NCBI RefSeq assembly: GCF_017744955.1
Contig: NZ_JAGIAG010000007.1
Location: 62,001-126,000, forward strand
Reading direction: 5' to 3'
DNA length: 64,000 nt
Source: Dokdonella sp.
GTDB lineage: Bacteria > Pseudomonadota > Gammaproteobacteria > Xanthomonadales > Rhodanobacteraceae
The notes beneath the pieces are model-generated. The model ran no database searches. It was given only the letters and a program-made list of their open reading frames with translations, and was not told where the DNA came from. The translations under genes were made by a program, and so were the position numbers. How positions within the stretch are numbered: position 1 is the first letter of the stretch; each line of letters starts with the position of its first letter. Below are positions 38,796 to 46,721 of this stretch, piece after piece.

Positions 38796-39740
38796 TCAGG
38801 CCAGCCCGTGCTCTTTGCGCAGCGCCAGAAGGCCGATCAACACGCGGTTCTCCTCGTCGGTCAGCTCGGCGACGGAGCGGCCGCCGGCCTGTTTCAGCAC
38901 GCCTTCGAGGATGGTTTGCTTGAGTGCGTCGTCGACGTCCGGAGTGCCGAGTGCCTGCATCATTCCCGTCAGCGGGCCCATCAGGTGATCCATGAAATGC
39001 TGGATGCCACCGACGCCGCCGCCGAGATGCCACTGCAGACTCTGGCCCATGCAGCCCCAGCGCATGCCGGGGCCGTAGCTGACCGCGGCGTCGCAGTCCT
39101 CGACGCTGAGTACGCCCTGCTGCACCAGATAGAGCATTTCCTTGTAGAGCGCCGCCTGCAGCCGGTTGGCGACGTGTCCGGGCAGCGCCTTGCGCAGGCG
39201 GATCGCCTTCTTGCCGATCGCATCGTAGAACTGCATTGCGTTTTCGATGGTCTGCTCGGAGGTCTTCGCGCCGCCGACCACTTCGACCAGAGGAATGACG
39301 TGCGGCGGATTGAACGGATGGCCGATCACGCAGCGTTCCGGATGGGCGCATTCGGCCTGGATCACATCCATGGTCAGGCCCGACGAGCTGGATGCGAGGA
39401 TCGCCGCCTTCGGCGCGTACGCGTCGATCTGGGCGAAGAACTTGGCCTTGAAGTCGGGCCGTTCCGGACCGTTCTCCTGCACGAAGTCGACGCCGTCGAG
39501 TCCCCGCTGCAGATCGGCGGTGAACGTGAGCCGTTCGCGGCTGGCGCCGGGGGACAGGCCGATCTGCTGCAGGATCGGCCACTCCCTTTCGATGTACCGA
39601 CGCAGCGCGTCTTCTGCGTTGGGCGCGGGATCGATCGCGATCACGTCGAAACCGCGCGCCAGATAGAACGCGGTCCAACTCGAACCGATGACGCCGGTGC
39701 CGACGATCGCGATGCGTTTGACGGATGTTGCGAAAGACAT
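38796..39740 (-). CDS. NAD-dependent 3-hydroxyacyl-CoA dehydrogenase family protein (L-carnitine dehydrogenase/gulonate dehydrogenase-like)
   Basis: Protein of 314 residues. The N-terminal Rossmann fold has IAIVGTGVIGSSWTAFYLARGFDVIAIDP (GxGxxG then an Asp favouring NAD). The substrate region SSSGLTMDVIQ plus IGHPFNPPHVIPLVEVVGG contains the His of the His-Glu catalytic pair. The C-terminal helical domain has GKKAIRLRKALPGHVANRLQAALYKEML. Length and the GHPFNPP motif fit stand-alone enzymes such as L-carnitine dehydrogenase and gulonate 3-dehydrogenase rather than the FadB multi-enzyme. A good ribosome binding site (AAGGAGAT) precedes the ATG. First gene of a three-gene minus-strand operon with the YWTD protein and a CaiB-type CoA-transferase. 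Confidence 0.85.
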   Translation of the reverse strand: MSFATSVKRIAIVGTGVIGSSWTAFYLARGFDVIAIDPAPNAEDALRRYIEREWPILQQIGLSPGASRERLTFTADLQRGLDGVDFVQENGPERPDFKAKFFAQIDAYAPKAAILASSSSGLTMDVIQAECAHPERCVIGHPFNPPHVIPLVEVVGGAKTSEQTIENAMQFYDAIGKKAIRLRKALPGHVANRLQAALYKEMLYLVQQGVLSVEDCDAAVSYGPGMRWGCMGQSLQWHLGGGVGGIQHFMDHLMGPLTGMMQALGTPDVDDALKQTILEGVLKQAGGRSVAELTDEENRVLIGLLALRKEHGLA

Positions 39741-39839
39741 GTTCGGATCTCCTTGGGGGCCTTCCGGCGGGGCGTTGCCCGAACGGGGCTCAACGGCGCG
39801 GCAGGCTGGGCGAATGGCTGCGGAAGCGTCGTCGTGGTT

Positions 39840-40505
39840 TCAGGCGCGGTTGGTCTGTTCGATCGAGAAACTCTCGACGTGCGGAATGCCCGGCAGCTCC
39901 CCGGCCACGCGCGAGATGAATTCGCCGCGCGTCATCGAATCGGTGATCACCAGGAAGCGGAACTGGAAGGCGCCTTCCTCGTAGGTCACCGACAGGCTGT
40001 CGGTGACCATCGCCAAGCCGTGGTCGTGCAGGAACGCGTGCACGCCGCCTTCCTGCGGGCGGTGCCCCTGGCGGTAGCGCAGCGAAACCTCCAGCGCGAT
40101 CTGCACGCGGAGGCGGCGTTCCATGCGCGGCACCAGCACCATGCAGGCGATGAACAGCGCCGTGACGCAGGCGGCCGCGACGTAGTGGCCGAGTCCGACC
40201 AGGATGCCGATTGCGGCCGAGGACCAGACCGACGCCGCCGTGGTGAGGCCGCGGATGCTGGTGCCGCTCTTGACGATGATGCCGGCGCCCAGAAAGCCGA
40301 TGCCGGTCAGGATGCTGCCGACGAAGTTGGTCAGCTGGCCGGACGCAGCCGTCAGCGCGCACGCGGCCGTGCACACCAGGCAATAGACCTGGGTGCCGGC
40401 GGCGCGCCCGTGCGAATAGCGCTCGTAGCCGAGCAGCCAGCCGAGGAACAACGCCAGCAGCACGTGCGCGACGATCGGGAAATCGGACGACAGGATGGGC
40501 GTCAT
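39840..40505 (-). CDS. MgtC/SapB-family inner-membrane protein
   Basis: Protein of 221 residues. The first 110 residues hold four to five membrane helices with the family signatures LLGYERYSHGRAAGTQVYCLVCTAAC and GSILTGIGFLGAGIIVKSGTSIRGLTTAASVW. The C-terminal half is a soluble ACT-like domain (VTDSLSVTYEEGAFQFRFLVITD). The start at 40505 was chosen because the signal-free helix starts there; longer reading frames upstream are not protein-like. Family members affect Mg2+ homeostasis or the F-ATPase in acid or low-Mg conditions; the function here is inferred. Upstream lie 250 bases with a possible 39-codon ORF and one copy of the GAAGG-N17-CGTAC element. Confidence 0.88.
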   Translation of the reverse strand: MTPILSSDFPIVAHVLLALFLGWLLGYERYSHGRAAGTQVYCLVCTAACALTAASGQLTNFVGSILTGIGFLGAGIIVKSGTSIRGLTTAASVWSSAAIGILVGLGHYVAAACVTALFIACMVLVPRMERRLRVQIALEVSLRYRQGHRPQEGGVHAFLHDHGLAMVTDSLSVTYEEGAFQFRFLVITDSMTRGEFISRVAGELPGIPHVESFSIEQTNRA

Positions 40506-40600
40506 CGTGCCGCGCTCCCGCTCCGGCCGTGCCCGCCGGTGCTGTGCTCGCGCCGGTCGGCGCGCGTGGCGGAAAGCCGGCCGAGCTGCCGCAAGGTCGC

Positions 40601-40720
40601 TCATTCCTTCCCGGCGTGCCGGGATGCTGCGCGCCGCGCACGCGGCGTTCGTTCGACGGCGGCTCCGCGCGCGTCGACCGCGCTCGCTCCGGCGCGCCGC
40701 ATCGGTTCGGCGACGGACAT
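40601..40720 (-). CDS. Possible small ORF (39 codons) in the mgtC leader
   Basis: ATG at 40720 preceded at 8 bases by GGGAG, ending at a TGA at 40601. It starts 36 bases downstream of promoter-like copy C, so it would be the first frame on that transcript. The peptide is basic and Ala/Arg-rich (begins MSVAEPMRRAGAS, ends SRHAGKE) with no recognised family. It could be a leader peptide for mgtC or chance; low certainty. Confidence 0.25.
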   Translation of the reverse strand: MSVAEPMRRAGASAVDARGAAVERTPRARRAASRHAGKE

Positions 40721-40756
40721 GGCGGTTTTTCTCCCTGGAAATCGACTTCCCTGTAG

Positions 40757-40783
40757 GTACGTAAAACAGCTCCGCGAACCTTC
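40757..40783 (-). promoter_or_regulatory. Copy C of the GAAGG-N17-CGTAC element, upstream of the small ORF and mgtC
   Basis: Read on the minus strand, GAAGG at 40783-40779 and CGTAC at 40761-40757, followed by CTACAG, with GTTTTACGTAC in the second block. It lies 36 bases before the ATG of a small ORF with a good ribosome binding site and 251 bases before the mgtC-like start. This is the only copy not preceded by an in-phase ATG/GTG, which favours a promoter over a coding explanation. Confidence 0.55.
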
Positions 40784-41024
40784 CGCGTCGTGCCGATCGG
40801 CCTCGGCTGCGTTCGCGCTGGGCGGCGGGCGCGACGCAGGTCGTGTGTGATCGCGACTGCACGGGCGATCACAAGGTATCGGGAGATCGGCGCAGGAATG
40901 CTCTCGCCAGCGTCGTCCGGGATGCGGGAGGGGGGCGGTTTCCCGGACGACGCGGCGAGAGACTTGACCGTTGGCGAGGACGCCTTTTCCGAAGAGTGCG
41001 GGCGGGCGGCGCAGGGCGCGTGCG

Positions 41025-41228
41025 TCAGTCGCCGATCGCATAGGCGAAGACGTAGTCGCCGCGATCGCCCGTGGGACTGGACCGATTGCCGCCCACGGTG
41101 AGCACGAGGTATTGCTTGCCGTGGGCGCCGAGGTAGGTGACGGGCGTGCCTTGCGAGCCGATCGGCAGGCGTTCCTTCCACAGCTCCTTGCCCGTGGAGG
41201 TCTCGAAGGCGCGCAGTGCGAAATCCAT
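41025..41228 (-). pseudogene. C-terminal fragment of a second membrane PQQ-dependent dehydrogenase
   Basis: A 67-codon frame reads FALRAFETSTGKELWKERLP...GTPVTYLGAHGKQYLVLTVGG...GDYVFAYAIGD. This matches the last blade and C-terminus of quinoprotein dehydrogenases such as the intact one at 27.4-29.8 kb (RALDLTTGKELWSDVLP...SPMTYAVDGKQFVVQMAGG...GDYVVAYSLP). The preceding roughly 730 residues are missing; upstream there is only 78 bases before the next gene. The fragment opens with an ATG only 19 bases after promoter-like copy D, as if an internal deletion joined a promoter region to the gene's tail. It may still be transcribed, but an isolated single blade is unlikely to be active. It is more diverged than a recent duplicate would be. 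Confidence 0.8.
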
Positions 41229-41247
41229 GGCGCTACTCGACTCTCAA

Positions 41248-41274
41248 CTACGTAAAGCCTCGCCGCGGTCCTTC
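41248..41274 (-). promoter_or_regulatory. Copy D of the element (GAAGG-N17-CGTAG), upstream of the dehydrogenase fragment
   Basis: On the minus strand, GAAGG at 41274-41270 and CGTAG at 41252-41248, with GCTTTACGTAG matching GTTTTACGTAC of copy C at 9 of 11 bases. The final base differs from the other copies, so it may have decayed along with the truncated gene. It is preceded in phase by ATG, and the frame closes with TGA ten codons later. It lies 19 bases before the fragment's ATG. Confidence 0.5.
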
Positions 41275-41306
41275 ATTCCGCGGGTCGCGAGGCGGGATTC
41301 CGCGCC

Positions 41307-42239
41307 TCAGTCGGGAAGCAGCAAGGTCGCGGTGAAGAACGCGCCGATGTCCGCGCCGCTGCTCGGCGATTCCAGATAGCTGCGCACGCCGAGCTCGAAG
41401 TCGACCAGCTGCGACCCCAGCTTCGCCAGGCGATGGCCGCTCACGTTGAGGGGCACCGTGGCGCCGCCCTTGCCTTTCCAGTTGTAGGTGTTTTCCATGT
41501 TGGCGCTGACGCGCCATCCGTTGTGGAAGTCGTACGTCGCGAACGGCTGCAGCAAGGTGTTGGCGTAGTCTTCGCGATTGCTGCGCCCGCCGACGGACCA
41601 GACGTGGGCGAGGAGCACGCCGTAGGTCCAGGAACCGCGCTGCACCAGCACCACGCCGGTCGGCCCGAGTCCCCAGCGGCCCTGGCCGATCCATTTGTGC
41701 GTCGCCGTCGGGAGCTGGATCGACGGCCCGACGCCCCAGATGACGCCGTTGGAGACGGCCTTGGGCGAGAAGAAGAAGCTCTGGTTGACGTCGCCCATGC
41801 CGGAGTCGTGCTTCGGCACGTCGTTGCGCTTGACGAAGGCCGGAACGATGGTGCGGCTGATCAGGTTCCAGTTCTCGTTCCACGAGAAGGGCACGACCGG
41901 CTTGAGCTTGAGGACGTAGCTTTCCGTGTCGTTCGGGCCGACGTCGAAATTCGCGTCGGCCTCGATCGGGATGCTGATCAGCGAGGCGACCGGGTTGGAG
42001 AGCTTCTGCGTCAGCGACGCGTCGCCGCCCGCCGCCTCGGCGGCGTTGCCCGCCGTCGAGACGAGGCACGCCGCGCAGGCGATCGACATGGAAAGGACGG
42101 CGGCGCCCACCACCGGCCTGCCGGACGGGGAGCCCTTGCCTCCGTTCGCCTCGGAACGTTTCGGGTGATTCGGGGCCAGGCACTCGCCTTGCGTGAAGGG
42201 ACGCCCGAGCGGCATCGCCGGGAAATGGCGCTTGATCAT
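41307..42239 (-). CDS. Outer-membrane beta-barrel protein, neuromedin U / MetA-phenol-degradation transporter-like
   Basis: Protein of 310 residues. AAGGAGAC stands 5 bases before the ATG at 42239. The long N-terminus ends in a signal-like segment (VVGAAVLSMSIACAACLVSTAGNAAEA). The mature part begins SLTQKLSNPVASLISIPIEADANFDVGPND, then LKLKPVVPFSWNENWNLISRTIVP, SFFFSPKAVSNGVIWGVGPSIQLPT and WGLGPTGVVLVQ, and ends in the aromatic/Leu terminal strand FTATLLLPD. These are the signatures of bacterial proteins labelled neuromedin U or Phenol_MetA_deg, thought to be outer-membrane transport barrels. The gene follows cyoD by 53 bases on the same strand and may be the last gene of the cyo operon. 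Substrate unknown. Confidence 0.75.
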   Translation of the reverse strand: MIKRHFPAMPLGRPFTQGECLAPNHPKRSEANGGKGSPSGRPVVGAAVLSMSIACAACLVSTAGNAAEAAGGDASLTQKLSNPVASLISIPIEADANFDVGPNDTESYVLKLKPVVPFSWNENWNLISRTIVPAFVKRNDVPKHDSGMGDVNQSFFFSPKAVSNGVIWGVGPSIQLPTATHKWIGQGRWGLGPTGVVLVQRGSWTYGVLLAHVWSVGGRSNREDYANTLLQPFATYDFHNGWRVSANMENTYNWKGKGGATVPLNVSGHRLAKLGSQLVDFELGVRSYLESPSSGADIGAFFTATLLLPD

Positions 42240-42292
42240 CTTCGTCTCCTTGAAGTTCGAACAAAGCCCCATGCGTCGAATGCCGAATCGCG

Positions 42293-42694
42293 TCAGCGTT
42301 GCTGGTGCAGGTCCATCACGCGTTCCATCAGCATCATGTTGTGATTGAGGTGCGACATGATCCACAGCGATCCGGACACGACGATCGCGACGATGAGCAC
42401 GCCGAACGCGAGCGCGAGAATGTTGTTGGTGTTGTCCGGCCCGGTGTTGAGATGCAGGAAGAACACGAGGTGGATGCCCATCTGCGCGACCGCGAGCACG
42501 CCGAGGGCGACCGGGATGCCGGGTTTCCACAGGAACGTGTCGTGCAGCACCAGGAACGAGGCGGCGGTCAGCAGCAGCGAGACGACCAGGCCGATCACGT
42601 AGCCGCGCACGCCGGCCGACAGGCCGCTGTCCTCCGGCAGCTCGTCGCCCGGCGCGAGCTGCCCCTGCCATTCGGTTTCCTTCTCGGCGCTCAT
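42293..42694 (-). CDS. cyoD: Cytochrome bo3 ubiquinol oxidase subunit IV
   Basis: Protein of 133 residues with three membrane helices (VRGYVIGLVVSLLLTAASFLVLHD; IPVALGVLAVAQMGIHLVFFLHL; ILALAFGVLIVAIVVSGSLWIM). This is the CyoD pattern, including QMGIHLVFFLHLN. An N-terminal extension of about 30 acidic residues makes it a little longer than usual. The start overlaps the cyoC stop (ATGA). Assembles with subunits I-III in the inner membrane and assists copper-site formation in known oxidases. Confidence 0.93.
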   Translation of the reverse strand: MSAEKETEWQGQLAPGDELPEDSGLSAGVRGYVIGLVVSLLLTAASFLVLHDTFLWKPGIPVALGVLAVAQMGIHLVFFLHLNTGPDNTNNILALAFGVLIVAIVVSGSLWIMSHLNHNMMLMERVMDLHQQR

Positions 42695-43320
42695 CCGGCG
42701 GCTCCCATGAGATAGACGATGGTGAAGATGGCGACCCAGACGATGTCGAGCGCGTGCCAGAACAGGCTGAAGCACAGGAAGCGCCGGATCAGCGTCTCGT
42801 TGAAGCCCTTGAACCAGAACTGCGCCATCATCGTGCCGAGCCACAGTCCGCCGACGGCGATGTGCGCGCCGTGGCAGCCGACCAGGGTGAAGAACGCCGA
42901 CAGGAACGCGCTGCGCTGCGGGCCGTTGCCGGCTTCGATCAGCTCGTGGAATTCGCGCATTTCCAATGCGAAGAACGCCAGCCCGAGCAGGCCGGTCGCG
43001 AGCAGCCAGACCTGCGTCCAGATCCGGCTGCGCACCGACACGGCGAGCGCCGCCATGCCGCAGGTGAAGCTCGACAGCAGCAGGCAGAGCGTCTCCACGG
43101 CGACGTTGCCGATGTCGAACAGCTCGCGCGCGCCCGGCCCGCCGGCCGTCGCGTCCTTGAGCACGGCATACGCGGCGAAGAAGCCGGCGAACATGATGAA
43201 GTCGGACAGCAGGAAGACCCAGAAGCCGTAGCCGACGACGATGCGCTTGTGCGCCAACTCGTCCGTGCCGTGGCGGGCATCGACGGAGCGGGCGCCGTGC
43301 GAGGTGGCTGCGACGCTCAT
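42691..43320 (-). CDS. cyoC: Cytochrome bo3 ubiquinol oxidase subunit III
   Basis: Protein of 209 residues with five membrane helices, typical of CyoC. Motifs include [43 protein letters not shown] second helix and [23 protein letters not shown]. It overlaps cyoB at the start and cyoD at the end by four bases each, so translation of the operon is coupled. Confidence 0.95.
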   Translation of the reverse strand: MSVAATSHGARSVDARHGTDELAHKRIVVGYGFWVFLLSDFIMFAGFFAAYAVLKDATAGGPGARELFDIGNVAVETLCLLLSSFTCGMAALAVSVRSRIWTQVWLLATGLLGLAFFALEMREFHELIEAGNGPQRSAFLSAFFTLVGCHGAHIAVGGLWLGTMMAQFWFKGFNETLIRRFLCFSLFWHALDIVWVAIFTIVYLMGAAG

Positions 43321-45326
43321 GCCTTGACCCCCGCGCGGGCGAGAACGTCCTGGCGCACCGCGCGCCGCCTCGCGTCATAGGCGGCGACCTCGGTCGCCGG
43401 AATCTCGTACTCGTCCTCGTCGCGCCAGGCGAACACGACGAAGCCCGCGAACGCGCCGGCCAGGGCGAGGATCGCCAGCCACCAGATGTGCCAGATCATC
43501 GCGAAGCCGAACACGACGGCGAAGAACGCCGTGAAGAATCCGGTCGGACTGTTGCGCGGCATGTGGATCGGTTCGTAGCGCGGCGGGCCGTCGAGCTGCC
43601 TGGCCTCGAGCGCGGCCTGCTTGATGCCCCAGTACGCCTCCTCGCCGCGCACGTCGGGCAGCACGGTGAAGTTGAACGAGGGCGGCGGCGAGGTGGTGAT
43701 CCATTCCAGCGAGCGGCCGTCCCACGGGTCGCCGGTGGCGTCGACCAGCGCCTCGCGCCGGCGGATGCTGACGACCAGCTGCGCGACCAGGCAGAGGATG
43801 CCGAGGAAGATCAGCACCGCGCCGAACATCGCCACCACCAGCCACGGCTGCCAGGCCGGGTTGTCGTAGTGCTGCATGCGCCGCGTCATGCCCATGAAGC
43901 CGAGCGCGTAGAGCGGCATGAAGGCGACGTAGAAACCGATGCACCAGAGCCAGAACGAGGCCTTGCCCCAGCCGTCGTGCAGCTTGAAGCCGAACGCCTT
44001 CGGGAACCAGTACATGTATCCCGCCAGCGCGCCGAACACCACGCCGCCGATGATGACGTTGTGGAAGTGCGCGATCAGGAACAGGCTGTTGTGCAGCACG
44101 AAATCGTTCGGCGGGATCGCCAGCATCACGCCGGTCATGCCGCCGATCACGAAGGTGATCATGAAGCCGACCGTCCACAGCACCGGCGCGGTGAAGCGCA
44201 CGCGGCCGCCGTACATCGTGAACAGCCAGTTGAACACCTTCACCCCGGTCGGCACCGAGATGATCATCGTCATGATGCCGAAGAACGCGTTGACGTTGGC
44301 GCCGCCGCCCATCGTGAAGAAGTGGTGCAGCCAGACCATGAACGACAGCACGCAGATCACCATCGTCGCGGCGATCATCGAGCGGTAACCGAACAGCGGC
44401 TTGCCGGAGAAGGTGGCGATCACTTCCGAGAAGATGCCGAACGCCGGCAGGATCAGGATGTAGACCTCCGGGTGCCCCCACGCCCAGATCAGGTTGACGT
44501 ACATCATCGCGTTGCCGCCGGCGTCGTTGGTGAAGAAGTGGAAGCCGAGGTAGCGGTCGAGCAGCAGCATCGCGAAGGTCGCGGTCAGGATCGGGAACGC
44601 GGCGACGATCAGCAGGTTGGAAGCGAGCGAGGTCCAGCAGAAGATCGGCATGCGCGTCAGCGTCATGCCGGGCGCGCGCATCTTGAAGATCGTCGCGACC
44701 AGGTTGACGCCCGACATCAGCGTGCCGATGCCGGAGATCTGCAGCGCCCACAGGTGGTAGTCGACGCCGACGTCCGGCGAGAACTGCAGTCCCGACAGCG
44801 GCGGATACACCAGCCATCCGGCGCGCGAGTACACGCCCAGGCCGAGCGAGAGGTTGACCAGCGCGACGCCGGCGGCGGTGATCCAGAAGCTGACCGAGTT
44901 CAGCGTCGGGTACGCCACGTCGCGCGCGCCGATCTGCAGCGGCACGACGTAGTTCATCAGCCCGACCATGAATGGCATGGCCGTGAAGAAGATCATGATC
45001 GTGCCGTGCGCCGAGAAGATCTGGTTGAAGTGATCGGGCACGAGATAGCCGGCGTCCGGGCCGCCGAGCGCCATCGCCTGATGCGTGCGCATCATGATCG
45101 CGTCGGCGAAGCCGCGCAGCAGCATGACGAAGCCGAGCAGGAAGTACATGACGCCGACGCGCTTGTGGTCGACGCTGGTGATCCATTCCTTCCACAGATA
45201 CGTCCAGTGGCCCTTGATCGTGATCCACGCGAGCACGGAACCGATCACCAGCAGCACGACGAGCACCGTCACCAGCGCGATCGGCTCGTTGGTGGGGACC
45301 GCCTCCCAGGTCAGCTTGCCCAGCAT
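43317..45326 (-). CDS. cyoB: Cytochrome bo3 ubiquinol oxidase subunit I
   Basis: Protein of 669 residues, the catalytic haem-copper subunit. Visible are the haem/copper ligands and cross-link (WGHPEVY with His and Tyr; LHHFFTMG with two Cu-B His; HFHNVIIGG with haem His), the D-channel Asp in GARDVAYP, the K-channel Lys in [18 protein letters not shown] and fifteen hydrophobic segments, so it should pump protons. It reduces O2 to water with ubiquinol. It lies 19 bases after cyoA. No cyoE (haem O synthase) is present next to the operon; it must be elsewhere. Confidence 0.98.
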   Translation of the reverse strand: MLGKLTWEAVPTNEPIALVTVLVVLLVIGSVLAWITIKGHWTYLWKEWITSVDHKRVGVMYFLLGFVMLLRGFADAIMMRTHQAMALGGPDAGYLVPDHFNQIFSAHGTIMIFFTAMPFMVGLMNYVVPLQIGARDVAYPTLNSVSFWITAAGVALVNLSLGLGVYSRAGWLVYPPLSGLQFSPDVGVDYHLWALQISGIGTLMSGVNLVATIFKMRAPGMTLTRMPIFCWTSLASNLLIVAAFPILTATFAMLLLDRYLGFHFFTNDAGGNAMMYVNLIWAWGHPEVYILILPAFGIFSEVIATFSGKPLFGYRSMIAATMVICVLSFMVWLHHFFTMGGGANVNAFFGIMTMIISVPTGVKVFNWLFTMYGGRVRFTAPVLWTVGFMITFVIGGMTGVMLAIPPNDFVLHNSLFLIAHFHNVIIGGVVFGALAGYMYWFPKAFGFKLHDGWGKASFWLWCIGFYVAFMPLYALGFMGMTRRMQHYDNPAWQPWLVVAMFGAVLIFLGILCLVAQLVVSIRRREALVDATGDPWDGRSLEWITTSPPPSFNFTVLPDVRGEEAYWGIKQAALEARQLDGPPRYEPIHMPRNSPTGFFTAFFAVVFGFAMIWHIWWLAILALAGAFAGFVVFAWRDEDEYEIPATEVAAYDARRRAVRQDVLARAGVKA

Positions 45327-45345
45327 GTCGGCTCTCCTGCGTCTT

Positions 45346-46308
45346 TCAATGCGAATGGGCGGGCGCGGGCCGCGCGCCGCGGCCTGCGTTCGGCGGCGGA
45401 TCGGGCAGCGTGTGCGACTGCATCACGACGTTCCGGAACAGATCGGCCTCGACCGCGCCGTAGGCGCGCGGCTGCTTCTCCACGCCGGGCTCGGACAGCG
45501 CCCGGTAGGCGGCCATGTCGAGCCGATCGCTGGTGCCGCGGGTGCGGTCGAGCCAGACGCTGTAGTCGGCCGCGTCGACCGCGCGCAGCTTGAAGTGCAT
45601 GTCGGGAAACCCTTCGCCGCTGAACTGCGCCGAGAGGCCGTCGAACTCGCCGGGCGCGTGGGCCAGCAGGTGCAGCTGCGATTCCATCCCGGCCATCGTG
45701 TAGATCTGGCTGCCGAGCTGGGGCACGAAGAAACTGTTCATCACCGTCGCCGAAGTCAGGCGGAAATGCACCGGCGTCGCCGCCGGCACGACCAGCTCGT
45801 TGACGCTGGCGACGCCTTCCTCCGGATAGATGAACAGCCATTTCCAGTCGAGCGAGATCACCTGCACCTCGACCGCCGGCTTGTCCGAGTCGATCGGCTT
45901 CCACGGATCCAGGTCGTGCGAACCGACCCAGGCGATGCCGCCGAGGAACAGCACGACCAGCACCGGAATCGCCCAGACGATGAACTCGATGCGGCCGGAG
46001 TAGACCCATTCCGGCGTGTACTTCGCGCGCGTGTTGGAGGCGCGGAACCACCAGGCGAAGGCCAGCGTGAGCACGATCACCGGCACCACCACGAACAGCA
46101 TGATCACGAACGAGTTGAGCAGGATGCTGCGTTCGGCGTCGCCGATCGGGCCCTTCGGGTCGAGCACGCCGCCGCCGCAGGCGGTGAGCAGTACGGCGGA
46201 CACGAGGCCGAGCGCCGCGAGCCGCCGGAGGCCCCCGCGCGTGCGCACCGCGGAAGGCGCTGCGTCCTGCGCGACGAGGGGTGCTGCGTTGTGAGAGCCG
46301 GGGATCAT
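45346..46308 (-). CDS. cyoA: Cytochrome bo3 ubiquinol oxidase subunit II (lipoprotein)
   Basis: Protein of 320 residues. It has a lipoprotein signal ([18 protein letters not shown]), two membrane helices ([44 protein letters not shown]) and a periplasmic cupredoxin domain ([37 protein letters not shown]...). The Cu-A ligands of cytochrome c oxidases are absent, as expected for a quinol oxidase; a COX-aromatic-like end follows ([16 protein letters not shown]). First gene of the operon. Copy E of the promoter-like element lies 249 bases upstream. Confidence 0.95.
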   Translation of the reverse strand: MIPGSHNAAPLVAQDAAPSAVRTRGGLRRLAALGLVSAVLLTACGGGVLDPKGPIGDAERSILLNSFVIMLFVVVPVIVLTLAFAWWFRASNTRAKYTPEWVYSGRIEFIVWAIPVLVVLFLGGIAWVGSHDLDPWKPIDSDKPAVEVQVISLDWKWLFIYPEEGVASVNELVVPAATPVHFRLTSATVMNSFFVPQLGSQIYTMAGMESQLHLLAHAPGEFDGLSAQFSGEGFPDMHFKLRAVDAADYSVWLDRTRGTSDRLDMAAYRALSEPGVEKQPRAYGAVEADLFRNVVMQSHTLPDPPPNAGRGARPAPAHSH

Positions 46309-46557
46309 AGAAGGCCTGTTCCACGCTGGAGAGGGCGGGCCAATGCGGTCGCCGCTGGAGTGCGCGCCCTGATCGGACCTGCCGGCACTCGAATGGAGAC
46401 GCGACATCGCAGTCGCGGCGCCGGGCGTCGCTGGCGTCGACCAAGACGGCGCGATCGCCACGCATCGGTGATGGATGAAGAAGGGTCGTCCCGTTCCGAC
46501 ACCTCGAAGAAGCCAGGAAGCTCGTTTCGCGCGCGCAGTCGGCGTGCGTTGTCGTAA

Positions 46558-46584
46558 GTACGTCGGAACGCATCGGAATCCTTC
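46558..46584 (-). promoter_or_regulatory. Copy E of the GAAGG-N17-CGTAC element, upstream of cyoA
   Basis: On the minus strand, GAAGG at 46584-46580 and CGTAC at 46562-46558, followed by TTACGA, as after copy A (TTAAAG). It is preceded in phase by GTG. The distance to cyoA is 249 bases, almost the same as copy C to mgtC (251), implying long leaders if transcription starts here. Confidence 0.55.
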
Positions 46585-46639
46585 ACCTCCCGCGCTGCGC
46601 CGGACCCGTGCGGGACGGCAAGTCGGCGGAGCGCGAAAT

Positions 46640-46666
46640 GAAGGGAACGGCGGCCGTTCTTCGTAC
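46640..46666 (+). promoter_or_regulatory. Copy B of the GAAGG-N17-CGTAC element, upstream of pqiA
   Basis: GAAGG at 46640-46644 and CGTAC at 46662-46666, followed by CCGATA. It shares the block GTTCTTCGTAC with copy A. It lies 55 bases before the ATG at 46722. The ATG at 46638 overlapping it is in phase with pqiA, so a start there cannot be excluded, in which case the element would be coding. Confidence 0.6.
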
Positions 46667-46721
46667 CCGATACGAAAGGCAGTCCCAGGCCTCGCCGTTC
46701 CGGCCGAGGTCACGTCGAACC

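Larger units (their letters stand above)
40506..41024 (-). other. Intergenic region between mgtC-like gene and PQQ-dehydrogenase fragment
   Basis: The region is 519 bases. It holds a possible 39-codon ORF (40601-40720, minus strand) and copy C of the promoter-like element (40757-40783). The remainder, 40784-41024, shows no gene or clear repeat. Confidence 0.6.
46309..46721. other. Divergent intergenic region between cyoA and pqiA
   Basis: The region is 413 bases and contains two promoter-like elements back to back: copy E facing cyoA (46558-46584) and copy B facing pqiA (46640-46666), with only 55 bases between them. The 249 bases between copy E and cyoA hold a 93-codon frame that ends overlapping the cyoA ATG but does not look like a protein. 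Nothing else was recognised. Confidence 0.7.

Noticed and set aside
46305..46586. 93-codon minus-strand frame starting in copy E and overlapping the cyoA start
   Set aside because: The first part looks somewhat protein-like but the rest is Arg/Ala-rich. The start has no spaced ribosome binding site and sits inside the promoter-like element. Kept in mind as a possible leader.
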